64,000 nt of DNA from assembly GCF_001719045.1 (NCBI RefSeq), contig NZ_CP015423.1:3567501-3631500 (forward strand), given 5' to 3'. This DNA comes from Paenibacillus polymyxa. GTDB taxonomy: Bacteria; Bacillota; Bacilli; Paenibacillales; Paenibacillaceae. A model generated the notes under the pieces. The model was not told the origin of the DNA, searched no databases, and saw only the letters and a program-made list of their open reading frames with translations. A program made the translations under genes and the position numbers. Positions within the stretch are counted from its first letter, which is position 1. Every line of letters begins with the position of its first letter. This document shows positions 52,535-60,630 of the stretch, one piece after another.

Positions 52535-52692
52535 GGTGACTCCCTCCTTGTTTTTTATTGGATGTTATGTATTTTGTCTATTTAAGTTTATTCGGACAAA
52601 CCCATTTATAAGACCATATTTTTTGTGCGTATATTGTAGGAGTAGCCTCGTTATTGCCAACCAACCTATCAATGAATTAAATCTAAAAAAGG

Positions 52693-52731
52693 AGCTCTAA
52701 TTCCGTTCACACAAGGATTAGAGCTTTTTTA
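52693..52731. terminator. Orphan bidirectional hairpin
   Basis: AGCTCTAAT/ATTAGAGCT arms flanked by A and T runs in both directions, between the divergent LysE and frlB genes. No gene ends nearby on either strand. Confidence 0.6.
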
Positions 52732-52774
52732 ATGACAGGTTATAAAAAAAGTTTATTTGATCGAATAATTGGGG

Positions 52775-52803
52775 TTGACACTTTTATTGAAAGCGCTTAT
52801 ATT
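52775..52803 (+). promoter_or_regulatory. frlB promoter with overlapping cre box
   Basis: TTGACA and TATATT are 17 bases apart. The spacer and -10 overlap TGAAAGCGCTTATA (52788-52801), which fits the CcpA consensus at all but one position. Glucose repression of the frl genes is therefore likely. Confidence 0.8.
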
Positions 52804-52823
52804 TATCTCGTAAACAATACGTT

Positions 52824-52837
52824 ATATAACGTTATAT
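52824..52837. promoter_or_regulatory. FrlR operator before frlB
   Basis: The perfect palindrome ATATAACGTTATAT lies just past the promoter, with an extra half site ATACGTTAT to its left. The same 14-mer precedes frlR, so it is probably the FrlR operator. Confidence 0.75.
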
Positions 52838-52854
52838 AAAAAGGAGAGATAAAA

Positions 52855-53823
52855 ATGAATGTACAACAGACGGTTCAGACGATTTATGAACAAGCAAGCG
52901 GAGAGATTTCTGAGGTGTATTTAGTAGCCTGCGGGGGCTCATTAGTCGATATGTATCCCTCAAAATATTTTCTGGATAGTGAAGCAAAGAAGCTGGTAGC
53001 AGGGATGTATACGGCGAATGAGTTTGTGCACGCACTGCCAAAACGATTAGGTAAAAACGCTGTAGTCATCGTGTGTTCCCATGGAGGAAACACGCCGGAA
53101 TCGGTTGCAGCTGCTAAATCAGCCAAAGAGAAAGGCGCTTACACCATCGGCTTAACCCACAATAGTGAAGCGACACTGCTCAATTATTCTGATTATTCAT
53201 TCCTCTACGAGTGGGGAGATGAGAGCGATGTCAAAAATAACCCGATGGCTATTATTTTGGAGCTTACTGTTGAGCTGCTTCAAATCGCTGAAGGCTATGT
53301 GCATTATCAAGCTTTCCAGAACGGCTTGGGAGCAATCAATGGAATTATTAACCGGGCAAAAATACAAGTTGAACCGCGTGCCAGTGTATTCGCTGACAAA
53401 TATCGCAATGAAGACCTCTTCTATATCCTGACCAGCGGAGCTTCTTATGGACATGCGTACGGATTTGCTATCTGCTCTCTAATGGAAATGCAATGGCTTC
53501 ATGCGGCTTCAATCCATTCGGGTGAATTTTTCCACGGACCGTTTGAAGTAACGGATAAAGAAACTCCATTTATTCTGATGATCAACGAAGGACGCACACG
53601 GGCATTGGATGAGCGGGCACAGACTTTCTTGAATCAATATGCCGAGAAAGTGGAAGTGATCGATGCAAAGGAGCTTGGAATTGGAACTATTGCCGACGAG
53701 GTCGTCGAGTTTTTTAACCCGGTTTTATTTTACAGCATTGTATGTGTTTATCGTGAAGCACTCGCAAATGTACGCAATCACCCACTGGAAACTCGCCGTT
53801 ATATGGGCAAAGTAGCTTACTAA
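52855..53823 (+). CDS. frlB: Fructosamine-6-phosphate deglycase, SIS family
   Basis: A 322-residue enzyme with two SIS sugar-isomerase domains. It splits phosphorylated fructose-amino acids into glucose 6-phosphate and the free amino acid. Typical motifs are LVACGGSLVDMYPSKYFL near residue 23, CSHGGNTPESV near 75, SGEFFHGPFEVTD near 222 and the C-terminal HPLETRRYMGKVAY. It is followed 28 bases later by a PfkB kinase. The pair matches FrlB/FrlD of Bacillus subtilis. It has its own cre and FrlR sites. Confidence 0.92.
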   Translation: MNVQQTVQTIYEQASGEISEVYLVACGGSLVDMYPSKYFLDSEAKKLVAGMYTANEFVHALPKRLGKNAVVIVCSHGGNTPESVAAAKSAKEKGAYTIGLTHNSEATLLNYSDYSFLYEWGDESDVKNNPMAIILELTVELLQIAEGYVHYQAFQNGLGAINGIINRAKIQVEPRASVFADKYRNEDLFYILTSGASYGHAYGFAICSLMEMQWLHAASIHSGEFFHGPFEVTDKETPFILMINEGRTRALDERAQTFLNQYAEKVEVIDAKELGIGTIADEVVEFFNPVLFYSIVCVYREALANVRNHPLETRRYMGKVAY

Positions 53824-53851
53824 GCGCACTTACCAACAGGAGGAAACCATC

Positions 53852-54664
53852 ATGAAAGTTCTAGGCATTGGCGATAATGTGGTAGATAAATATGTTCATC
53901 TGCGCATGATGTATCCTGGCGGCAATGCGCTTAATTTCAGTGTGTTTGCCAAAAAAGCGGGAGTAGATGCAGCCTTTATCGGAGTATTCGGAGATGATAA
54001 CGAAGCACAGCATGTAGAACACATTCTCCGTGAGCTGGAAATCGACATTTCACGGTGCAGATATCACAGCGGTGAGAACGGCTGCGCACGTGTAACCCTG
54101 GAAGACGGAGACAGAGTATTTCTGGGCAGCAATGAGGGAGGAGTTACACGTCTCCATCCGCTGAAGCTGAGTGAAGATGACAAGGCCTATGTTGGCGGGT
54201 TCGACCTTATTCACACCGGCTTGTACAGTCATACAGGGCACTTGCTGCCTGAATTGAAGATGCTGGGAATCCCTCTTTCTTTTGACTTTTCGGATGATTT
54301 CATAGATGCACAGGTGGAGAAATATATTGCGTACGCCGATTTCGCTTTCTTCTCTTGCAGCCATATGACGGATGAAGAGACGCAGAACTATATCCGCTCC
54401 AATCGAAAAAAAGAGGGGCAAATTCTGGTAGCCACACGCGGCGGAGATAGATCTATCGCCTATGATGGTACGAAGTTCTATTTTCAAATGCCTGATTCCG
54501 TGGACGCTGTGGATACGATGGGGGCAGGAGACTCTTATATAACCGCCTTTTTACTGAGCTTTTTGAAAAATGGCAACATTCAGGACGCTATGGCAGAAGG
54601 CACGAGGGTTGCCGCCCAGAGCTGTCTGGTAGAAGGTTCTTTCGGATACGGCGTCCGCTACTAA
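53852..54664 (+). CDS. frlD: Fructosamine (fructoselysine) 6-kinase, PfkB family
   Basis: A 270-residue carbohydrate kinase that phosphorylates fructose-amino acids at C6, giving the substrate of FrlB. The N-terminal GGNALNFSVFAKKAG (near residue 22) and the C-terminal DTMGAGDSYITAFLLSF, with catalytic Asp near residue 226, are the PfkB signatures. It starts after AGGAGG. The kinase is co-transcribed with frlB. Confidence 0.92.
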   Translation: MKVLGIGDNVVDKYVHLRMMYPGGNALNFSVFAKKAGVDAAFIGVFGDDNEAQHVEHILRELEIDISRCRYHSGENGCARVTLEDGDRVFLGSNEGGVTRLHPLKLSEDDKAYVGGFDLIHTGLYSHTGHLLPELKMLGIPLSFDFSDDFIDAQVEKYIAYADFAFFSCSHMTDEETQNYIRSNRKKEGQILVATRGGDRSIAYDGTKFYFQMPDSVDAVDTMGAGDSYITAFLLSFLKNGNIQDAMAEGTRVAAQSCLVEGSFGYGVRY

Positions 54665-54728
54665 AAAATTATGTTCAAATATCTTCACTTGTAAGAATAT
54701 GTAACATTTGATACTCTAAGTGGGAGTA

Positions 54729-54742
54729 ATATAACGTTATAT
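54729..54742. promoter_or_regulatory. FrlR operator before frlR
   Basis: ATATAACGTTATAT, identical to the palindrome before frlB, 19 bases ahead of the frlR start. A possible promoter TTGTAA-N17-TACTCT lies just upstream. It indicates autoregulation. Confidence 0.75.
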
Positions 54743-54760
54743 GACAAGTGAGGGCACATT

Positions 54761-55474
54761 ATGTTGAATTCGGACCAAGCAGAGCCATTATATATTCAAT
54801 TACAAAAAGCGGTCAAAACGGCTATTCATAATGGAACATTTACGCAGGGAAGCCGTATACCGACCGAAACCGAGCTAAGCGAGACCTACAATGTAAGTCG
54901 AATTACCGTAAGAAAAGCCATTGCCGAATTGGTTCATGAAGGTTATCTGACCAAACGTCAAGGAAAAGGTACCTTTGTCAATGTACCCAAAATTGGGCGG
55001 AAGATTGAACATGTCATCAGCTTTACGGCTGCCTGCAAATCCAACGGCCTATCTTCACACAGTGTGGTCACAGAACGTGAAATCATAGAAGCAGATGAGG
55101 AAATTGCACATCAGTTGCAGCTGCCACAAGGAGAAAAAGTGTTATATATTCAGCGCAAAAGATACGCCGGTGATCGACCACTAATGCTGGAGAATAATTT
55201 GTATCCTTATGACCGATTTTCTTTTCTAATGGAAGAACAGTTGGAGGGCTCTGTATACGAACTGTTGCGTCATAAATACAGCATTGATCCTAACCAACCA
55301 GGAGAGACGATATTACAAATCGCTTTGGCGGATGAATACCAGGCAAAGCTGCTGGAGACGGCCATCGGACAGGCGTTGTTCTACATGCATACGATTATTT
55401 ATGATCAGCATGGAGGCCCCGTTCATGTAGGTAAACAGTACATCATTGGAGATCGTTATCAATTCTCAATATAA
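54761..55474 (+). CDS. frlR: GntR/UTRA-family repressor FrlR
   Basis: A 237-residue repressor of the HutC branch. The N-terminal winged helix (SRIPTETELSETYNVSRITVRKAIA, about residues 27-51) is followed by a UTRA ligand domain with VLYIQRKRYAGDRPLMLENNLYP near residue 125. By analogy with Bacillus subtilis FrlR, it would release DNA on binding a fructosamine 6-phosphate. Its gene follows frlB-frlD, and three copies of one palindrome lie before frlB, frlR and the amidohydrolase gene. Confidence 0.9.
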   Translation: MLNSDQAEPLYIQLQKAVKTAIHNGTFTQGSRIPTETELSETYNVSRITVRKAIAELVHEGYLTKRQGKGTFVNVPKIGRKIEHVISFTAACKSNGLSSHSVVTEREIIEADEEIAHQLQLPQGEKVLYIQRKRYAGDRPLMLENNLYPYDRFSFLMEEQLEGSVYELLRHKYSIDPNQPGETILQIALADEYQAKLLETAIGQALFYMHTIIYDQHGGPVHVGKQYIIGDRYQFSI

Positions 55475-55513
55475 ATCCGTTGCCTGTTATGTAAATGTAT
55501 TCAGGTACGGCGC

Positions 55514-55549
55514 AGCTTCTGCTTCCACTCTATAAGAGAAGCAGAAGCT
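55514..55549 (+). other. 12-bp-arm hairpin between frlR and the amidohydrolase gene
   Basis: AGCTTCTGCTTC and GAAGCAGAAGCT are perfect arms with a 12-base loop. No T run follows, so termination would be poor; it may help end frlR transcripts or stabilise their 3' end. It is immediately before an FrlR-type operator. Confidence 0.5.
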
Positions 55550-55552
55550 ATA

Positions 55553-55566
55553 TTATAACGTTATAT
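55553..55566. promoter_or_regulatory. FrlR-type operator before the amidohydrolase gene
   Basis: TTATAACGTTATAT differs from the two other FrlR sites by one base. An added half site ATTACGTTATG follows. It links the amidohydrolase and YfcC genes to the frl regulon. Confidence 0.7.
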
Positions 55567-55609
55567 TACGTTATGTAGTGGGACGGATGAATAATGAGGG
55601 GGTGAAATT

Positions 55610-57193
55610 GTGCAAGGGAAGAATGACACTTTAGCGGACAAAGTTTTACTGTCAAATGCTATTTTTAATGGCTTAGAAAATGAATCCTCGCCGGGGTTTA
55701 TTGCACTGCGAGGAGAATGTATTGCAGCAGTGGGGCGTCCCGAGGAGGCACAAGCTTGGATAGGAGCGGGAACGGTTGTCTGTGATTTGGGCGATGCTTT
55801 TATCATGCCAGGAGTTCATGACAACCATGTATTTTTTACCGGATATATGTCGATGCATCGGGGCGTGGATTTGACTCATGCAGCCTCTATTGAAGAAGCA
55901 ATGGAATCCATGCTACAAGCGGCAAACAACCTTCCGCCAGGGAAAGATGTAACCGCTTACGGCTGGAGCGAGGAAGGTTGGGGCAAGCTGCCTGAGCAAA
56001 GCTTGTTGGACGAGCTGTTCCCTGATCGGGCGGTAATTGCCATTAACCTAAATAAAAGCTACTGCTGGATGAACCGACTGGCTCAGGAGAAATATCAATT
56101 TTTGCCGGATCAATGCAGTGCTGAGGCACGCGCTTTGCTGCTCCAAGCTATGATGAAGGATCACAGCCTTGTCAAACAAGAGTTTATGGAGTTTTGCCGC
56201 ATACTAGCTGCACGAGGAGTTACCTCCATAAAAGATATTGGCTTTGACCGGCATAGCGAGCTGCTGCCGATTCTAGAAGAATTGAAAGAAACAGGAGAAC
56301 TGCCGCTCCGATTTCATTTCTCACTTGAACCCGTTGTTGAACCGTTGGATATTGCCACCGGTATGAAGTATAAAGCACTTTATAATGGGGACCTTATTCG
56401 TTTCCAAGGATACAAGCTGATGCTTGACGGCGTCGTAGCAGATCATACGGGGGACATGCTGGAACCGTACGCAGATATGCCTGAAGTCACGAATTTGAGG
56501 ACGGTTGATTACGAAAAAATTGAAGCCTCTGTGCTGGAAGCGGACAGCCAAGGTATCAAATGCTGCCTAACTGCAGAAGGTGATGCTGCGATTCGCCAAG
56601 CGGTATCCATGATTGAAAAATGCCGCGAACAACAAGGTAATAACCTTATCAGACATTCTATCAGTGATCTAGAGTATCCTCATCCAGATGATTTGATCAG
56701 AATGGGCAAAAACGAAATTTTTGCCGAAGTCTACGCCCAAATCCTGCTACTGAATCCAACCTATGAAGAGGCCTATATGCCTGTTGTGGTAGGCAAAGGT
56801 AATGAAAACCGATTTTATAATTATAAATCTATGCTGGAGGCTAACGTGCCAATAACCATTGGGACTGATCTGCCTTTATTTATCACAAGTGTTCCTGATT
56901 CACTGTACTCAGCTTCTCATCGGTTATTTCCGGACGGATCACCTGCTGGAGGCTGGTATCCCGATCGTGGGATGCCGCCATCCGAAGTTTTAAAAGCATG
57001 GACCATTAATGGAGCCAGACATTGTTATATGGAAGAGGTCACAGGCACGCTGGAGGCTGGAAAATATGCTGACATCGCCGTTTTTGACCGCAACCTTCTT
57101 AATGCATCCGCTGGTGATATCAGGGATGCCCAAGTGATACTGACCATTATGGGAGGGAAGGTTACTTATAACCATTCTTGGAATGAGGGATAA
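55610..57193 (+). CDS. Amidohydrolase family protein (YtcJ-like) with altered metal motifs
   Basis: A 527-residue protein of the amidohydrolase-3 (YtcJ/NfdA-like) group. The usual first metal motif HxH appears as HDNHVFF (His70, His73, Phe75), so its second His is Phe. The later HA(x)GD motif reads TAEGD, so its His is Thr. By contrast RHSISD and the last-ligand GTDLP are present. The start is GTG 55610 after GGGGGTG. An FrlR-type operator precedes it, and a YfcC permease gene starts three bases after its stop. It may remove an acyl or amino group from a glycated compound; the reaction is not known. Confidence 0.8.
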   Translation: MQGKNDTLADKVLLSNAIFNGLENESSPGFIALRGECIAAVGRPEEAQAWIGAGTVVCDLGDAFIMPGVHDNHVFFTGYMSMHRGVDLTHAASIEEAMESMLQAANNLPPGKDVTAYGWSEEGWGKLPEQSLLDELFPDRAVIAINLNKSYCWMNRLAQEKYQFLPDQCSAEARALLLQAMMKDHSLVKQEFMEFCRILAARGVTSIKDIGFDRHSELLPILEELKETGELPLRFHFSLEPVVEPLDIATGMKYKALYNGDLIRFQGYKLMLDGVVADHTGDMLEPYADMPEVTNLRTVDYEKIEASVLEADSQGIKCCLTAEGDAAIRQAVSMIEKCREQQGNNLIRHSISDLEYPHPDDLIRMGKNEIFAEVYAQILLLNPTYEEAYMPVVVGKGNENRFYNYKSMLEANVPITIGTDLPLFITSVPDSLYSASHRLFPDGSPAGGWYPDRGMPPSEVLKAWTINGARHCYMEEVTGTLEAGKYADIAVFDRNLLNASAGDIRDAQVILTIMGGKVTYNHSWNEG

Positions 57194-57195
57194 AC

Positions 57196-58626
57196 ATGAA
57201 CATCGAGAAAAAGAAATGGAAATTATCCTTGCCCCATAGCTATACCTTAATATTTTTGATTATTATTACAGTCGCCGCATTGACATGGATTGTACCCAGC
57301 GGACAATTTGACCGGCATGAAGTTACAGTGAACGGTGTGACCAAAACCGCGATCGTTTCGGGAACCTATCACACTGTGCCCAAAACGGGTGAGAACGGTG
57401 ATTTAAGACAAGGACTCCCCCAAATCCTAAGCGCTCCTATTGAGGGGATTATCAATGCCGCCGATGTCGTCTCTTTTGTCCTTATTGTGGGCGGCTCCTT
57501 CGGGATTATACTGCAGACGGGAGCCATTGACCGTGCCCTGACAGCTCTTGCCAGACGGCTGAAAAATAAGGGGATTCTGCTTATTCCAATTGCCATGGTT
57601 ATATTCAGTCTCGGAGGCTCTACCTTTGGGATGAGCGAAGAAATTATTCCGCTTTATGCGATTTTTATTCCATTAATGTTTGCCCTAGGCTTCGATTCTA
57701 TGACTGCTATTCTCATTCTATTTCTGGGAACGCAAATTGGCTATGTTGGTTCGACTGTTAATCCTTTTTCAGTATTGATTGCCCAGGGGATCGCAGGGGT
57801 GGAGGGGAATCCTCAGCTCTGGCTGAGATTTATTGAATGGCTTGTATTTACTATGATTTCTATTGCCTTTACAATGTGGTATGCGCACCGGGTTAAGAGA
57901 AATCCGGAGAAATCCATTGTTTTTCAGAGTGATATTATAAATCGCGAGCAGTTTATAAAAGAAAATACAGGTGAGGACGTCGTCTTCACGTTTCGGGACA
58001 AATTAATTATAGGTGGATTTATTGTAACGCTTGGAGCCATTGTCTGGGGAATTTTGGCCAAAGGCTGGTATATGACTGAAATCGGCGCCCTTTTCTTCGC
58101 ACTCGGTCTTTTTGTCGGGGTAGTTACTAAAATGAGCCAGAAGGAAATAGCTGAGAATTTTGTAAAAGGGTGTGGAGAATTCATCTACGCTGCAGTGATC
58201 ATAGGTCTCGCCCGCGGAATTCTGATTATCGCCGAGCAGGGTATGATCATCGATACCGTATTGAATGCACTCGCAAGCATTCTGGAAGGATTGCCAAGTT
58301 ACTTGTTCACTACCATTATGTTGGTTGCACACAATATTATTACTTTCCTGGTCCCATCTTCTTCGGGGGAAGCAGCACTAACAATGCCTGTACTTGCACC
58401 GCTTGGCGATCTTGTAGGTATCAATCGTGAAGCAGTAGTCACAGCGTACCAATTCGGTAACGGGTTAACCAATCTCATTTCACCGACAGGCGGAGTACTG
58501 CTGGCGGGATTGGCCATTGCCCGGATCAGCTTTGGACAGTGGCTGAAGGTAATCTTCAAGCTATTCCCCATCCTGTGGTTAGTTGCTGCTATTTTTGCTG
58601 CAATTTCGGCTGCGGTGGGTATCTAA
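57196..58626 (+). CDS. YfcC-family (ArcD-like) membrane carrier
   Basis: A 476-residue carrier with about 12 membrane segments, of the YfcC / C4-dicarboxylate-anaerobic-carrier-like family. Seen here are VPSGQFDRHEV near residue 35, GGSTFGMSEEIIPLYAIFIP near 141 and FLVPSSSGEAALTMPVLAPL near 387. Members are thought to move amino acids or peptides. The gene starts two bases after the amidohydrolase stop and ends at a terminator. It probably imports the compound used by the frl enzymes, replacing the FrlONM ABC importer of Bacillus. Confidence 0.88.
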   Translation: MNIEKKKWKLSLPHSYTLIFLIIITVAALTWIVPSGQFDRHEVTVNGVTKTAIVSGTYHTVPKTGENGDLRQGLPQILSAPIEGIINAADVVSFVLIVGGSFGIILQTGAIDRALTALARRLKNKGILLIPIAMVIFSLGGSTFGMSEEIIPLYAIFIPLMFALGFDSMTAILILFLGTQIGYVGSTVNPFSVLIAQGIAGVEGNPQLWLRFIEWLVFTMISIAFTMWYAHRVKRNPEKSIVFQSDIINREQFIKENTGEDVVFTFRDKLIIGGFIVTLGAIVWGILAKGWYMTEIGALFFALGLFVGVVTKMSQKEIAENFVKGCGEFIYAAVIIGLARGILIIAEQGMIIDTVLNALASILEGLPSYLFTTIMLVAHNIITFLVPSSSGEAALTMPVLAPLGDLVGINREAVVTAYQFGNGLTNLISPTGGVLLAGLAIARISFGQWLKVIFKLFPILWLVAAIFAAISAAVGI

Positions 58627-58637
58627 TAAATCAAGTG

Positions 58638-58674
58638 AGAGCCCCTGTCTTTTAGAGACAAGGGTTCTTTTTGT
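58638..58674 (+). terminator. Rho-independent terminator
   Basis: Stem AGAGCCCCTGTCT/AGAGACAAGGGTTCT with mismatches and a T run, after the YfcC gene. Confidence 0.85.
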
Positions 58675-58734
58675 GCATAAGTTTACGTGAAAAATGAATA
58701 ATATGGATAGCATTTTCCTAAGGAGGAAATAAAA

Positions 58735-60408
58735 TTGATGCATGCTGATAATAGATTACTCGTTGCTGCTCTAGGCGGTGTTAATGAAATCGGGAAAAAC
58801 ATGTATTTCATCCAATACGATCAGGATATTGTCGTTATCGATTGTGGCTCCAAGTTTCCTGATGAGAACTTGCCTGGTATTGACCTTATTGTGCCCGATG
58901 TCACCTATCTGCTGGAAAATCAGGATAAAGTCAGAGCGCTCATTGTGACTCATGGGCATGAGGATCACATCGGAGGTATTCCCTATCTGCTGAAACAGAT
59001 TAATATGCCCGTTTTTGGCACAAAGCTCACCATCGAATTAATTAAGATTAAGTTAAGGGAGCACAATCTTTTACGTGATGCTGAGCTTCATCTTATAGAT
59101 GCAGATTCAACCGTTCAAGCGGGAACGATTCAGGCCTCTTTTTTCACCACGGTCCACAGTATCCCGGATTGCCTGGGTGTCTTTTTTCAGACACCGGAAG
59201 GCAATGTGGTCCATACCGGGGATTTCAAATTCGATATGTCTCCCGTAAGCGGACCTTTTCCCGATCTTCATCGAATGGCTGAAATAGGAAAGAAGGGGGT
59301 AAAAGTGCTGCTCTCCGAAAGTACAAATGCGGAAAGACCGGGATTTACCCCTTCAGAACGTTTGGTTGGCGGGCATATTCTAGATGCATTTGCCAGAGCC
59401 AAGCAGCAGGTATTTATCTCCACGTTCGCTTCTAATGTGAACCGTGTTCAACAAGTCATTGACGCGGCTGTGGAAACAGGTCGCAAACTGGTTTTACTCG
59501 GACGCAGTATGGTAAATGTGGTTTCGGTGGCGAAGGAGCTGGGCTTCTTGCATATGCCTGAGGATTTGTTGATTGAGCCGGGGGAAACAGAGCGGTTCCC
59601 CGCAGAAGAAATTGCAGTTTTATGTACCGGAAGTCAGGGAGAGCCGATGGCCGCATTGTCACGTTTAGCCAATTCCCTGCATCCCAAAATCGAAATTTTG
59701 CCTGGTGATACGGTCATCATTGCTGCGGGAGCCATACCGGGGAATGAGCGAAACCTTTCCCAGGTCATTGATAATTTGTATGTGCTGGGTGCCCAGGTTA
59801 TTTATGGATCAGGCAGCTCCACGGGAATGCACGTATCCGGTCATGGCAGCCAGGAAGAATTAAAATTAATGATGACCCTGATGAAACCTGAGTATTTGAT
59901 TCCCATACACGGTGAATTCAGGATGTTGTATCAGCATCGTCAGCTAGCGGAGTCTGTGGGGATTCCGATGGAGAATGTATTTATCGTCCATAACGGTGAC
60001 ACTGTTCAAATCGAAGAGGGAAGAGCATCCCTGGGGCCCAAAGTATCAGCCGGCAATAGCTTGGTAGACGGGTTGGTAACAGGGGACGTAGGTAATATTG
60101 TACTACGAGACCGTAAAAAGCTTTCTTCAGACGGAATGCTGATTATTGTGATGACGTTGAGCAAAAATGAGAAACAAATGCTCGCAACGCCAGAGGTCAT
60201 TTCAAGAGGCTTTGTATATGTTAAGGATTCCGAAGAGCTCATGAGTCAGATCCACGACACGATTATGTCCACAGTGAACGAGTTAACAGAAATTGAAATG
60301 AGTCAGTGGGGACTGATTAAGCAGATGTTAAAAGATGATGTTGGCCGGTTTATTTACAGTCAGACGAAGAGAAGACCCATGATTTTACCTATCATTATTG
60401 AGGTATAG
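58735..60408 (+). CDS. rnjA: Ribonuclease J
   Basis: A 557-residue beta-CASP metallo-ribonuclease with 5'-exonuclease and endonuclease activity in mRNA turnover. The zinc motif THGHEDHIGG (near residue 74) is intact; STNAERPGF near residue 198 and the late SGHGSQEELKLMM near 372 are family landmarks. The start is TTG 58735, with ATG 58738 as an alternative; AAGGAGG lies upstream. It has its own transcription unit, after a terminator, and is not part of the frl regulon. The paralogue may be elsewhere, so rnjA versus rnjB is uncertain. Confidence 0.88.
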   Translation: MMHADNRLLVAALGGVNEIGKNMYFIQYDQDIVVIDCGSKFPDENLPGIDLIVPDVTYLLENQDKVRALIVTHGHEDHIGGIPYLLKQINMPVFGTKLTIELIKIKLREHNLLRDAELHLIDADSTVQAGTIQASFFTTVHSIPDCLGVFFQTPEGNVVHTGDFKFDMSPVSGPFPDLHRMAEIGKKGVKVLLSESTNAERPGFTPSERLVGGHILDAFARAKQQVFISTFASNVNRVQQVIDAAVETGRKLVLLGRSMVNVVSVAKELGFLHMPEDLLIEPGETERFPAEEIAVLCTGSQGEPMAALSRLANSLHPKIEILPGDTVIIAAGAIPGNERNLSQVIDNLYVLGAQVIYGSGSSTGMHVSGHGSQEELKLMMTLMKPEYLIPIHGEFRMLYQHRQLAESVGIPMENVFIVHNGDTVQIEEGRASLGPKVSAGNSLVDGLVTGDVGNIVLRDRKKLSSDGMLIIVMTLSKNEKQMLATPEVISRGFVYVKDSEELMSQIHDTIMSTVNELTEIEMSQWGLIKQMLKDDVGRFIYSQTKRRPMILPIIIEV

Positions 60409-60462
60409 AATAGCGGCAAATGTCAAAACAAGATAGAGCTTGTTCAATACGCGATTACTCAA

Positions 60463-60508
60463 AAAAAGACTTAAATCAGCAATATGACTGATTTAAGTCT
60501 TTTTGATT
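60463..60508 (+). terminator. Rho-independent terminator
   Basis: Perfect 16-base-or-longer stem starting AAAAAGACTTAAATCAG with an eight-base loop and T run, after the RNase J gene. Confidence 0.9.
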
Positions 60509-60630
60509 TCCTTCCTACTTTTCCTATAAGAATGCGGATGTAATGGCGGTTTGCAGCGCAGCGGAGGATTTGAATCTGGAGAAGCAACAGCGATCGTAAG
60601 ATCAAAGCCTACGCGTAGTGCCTCCCACTC

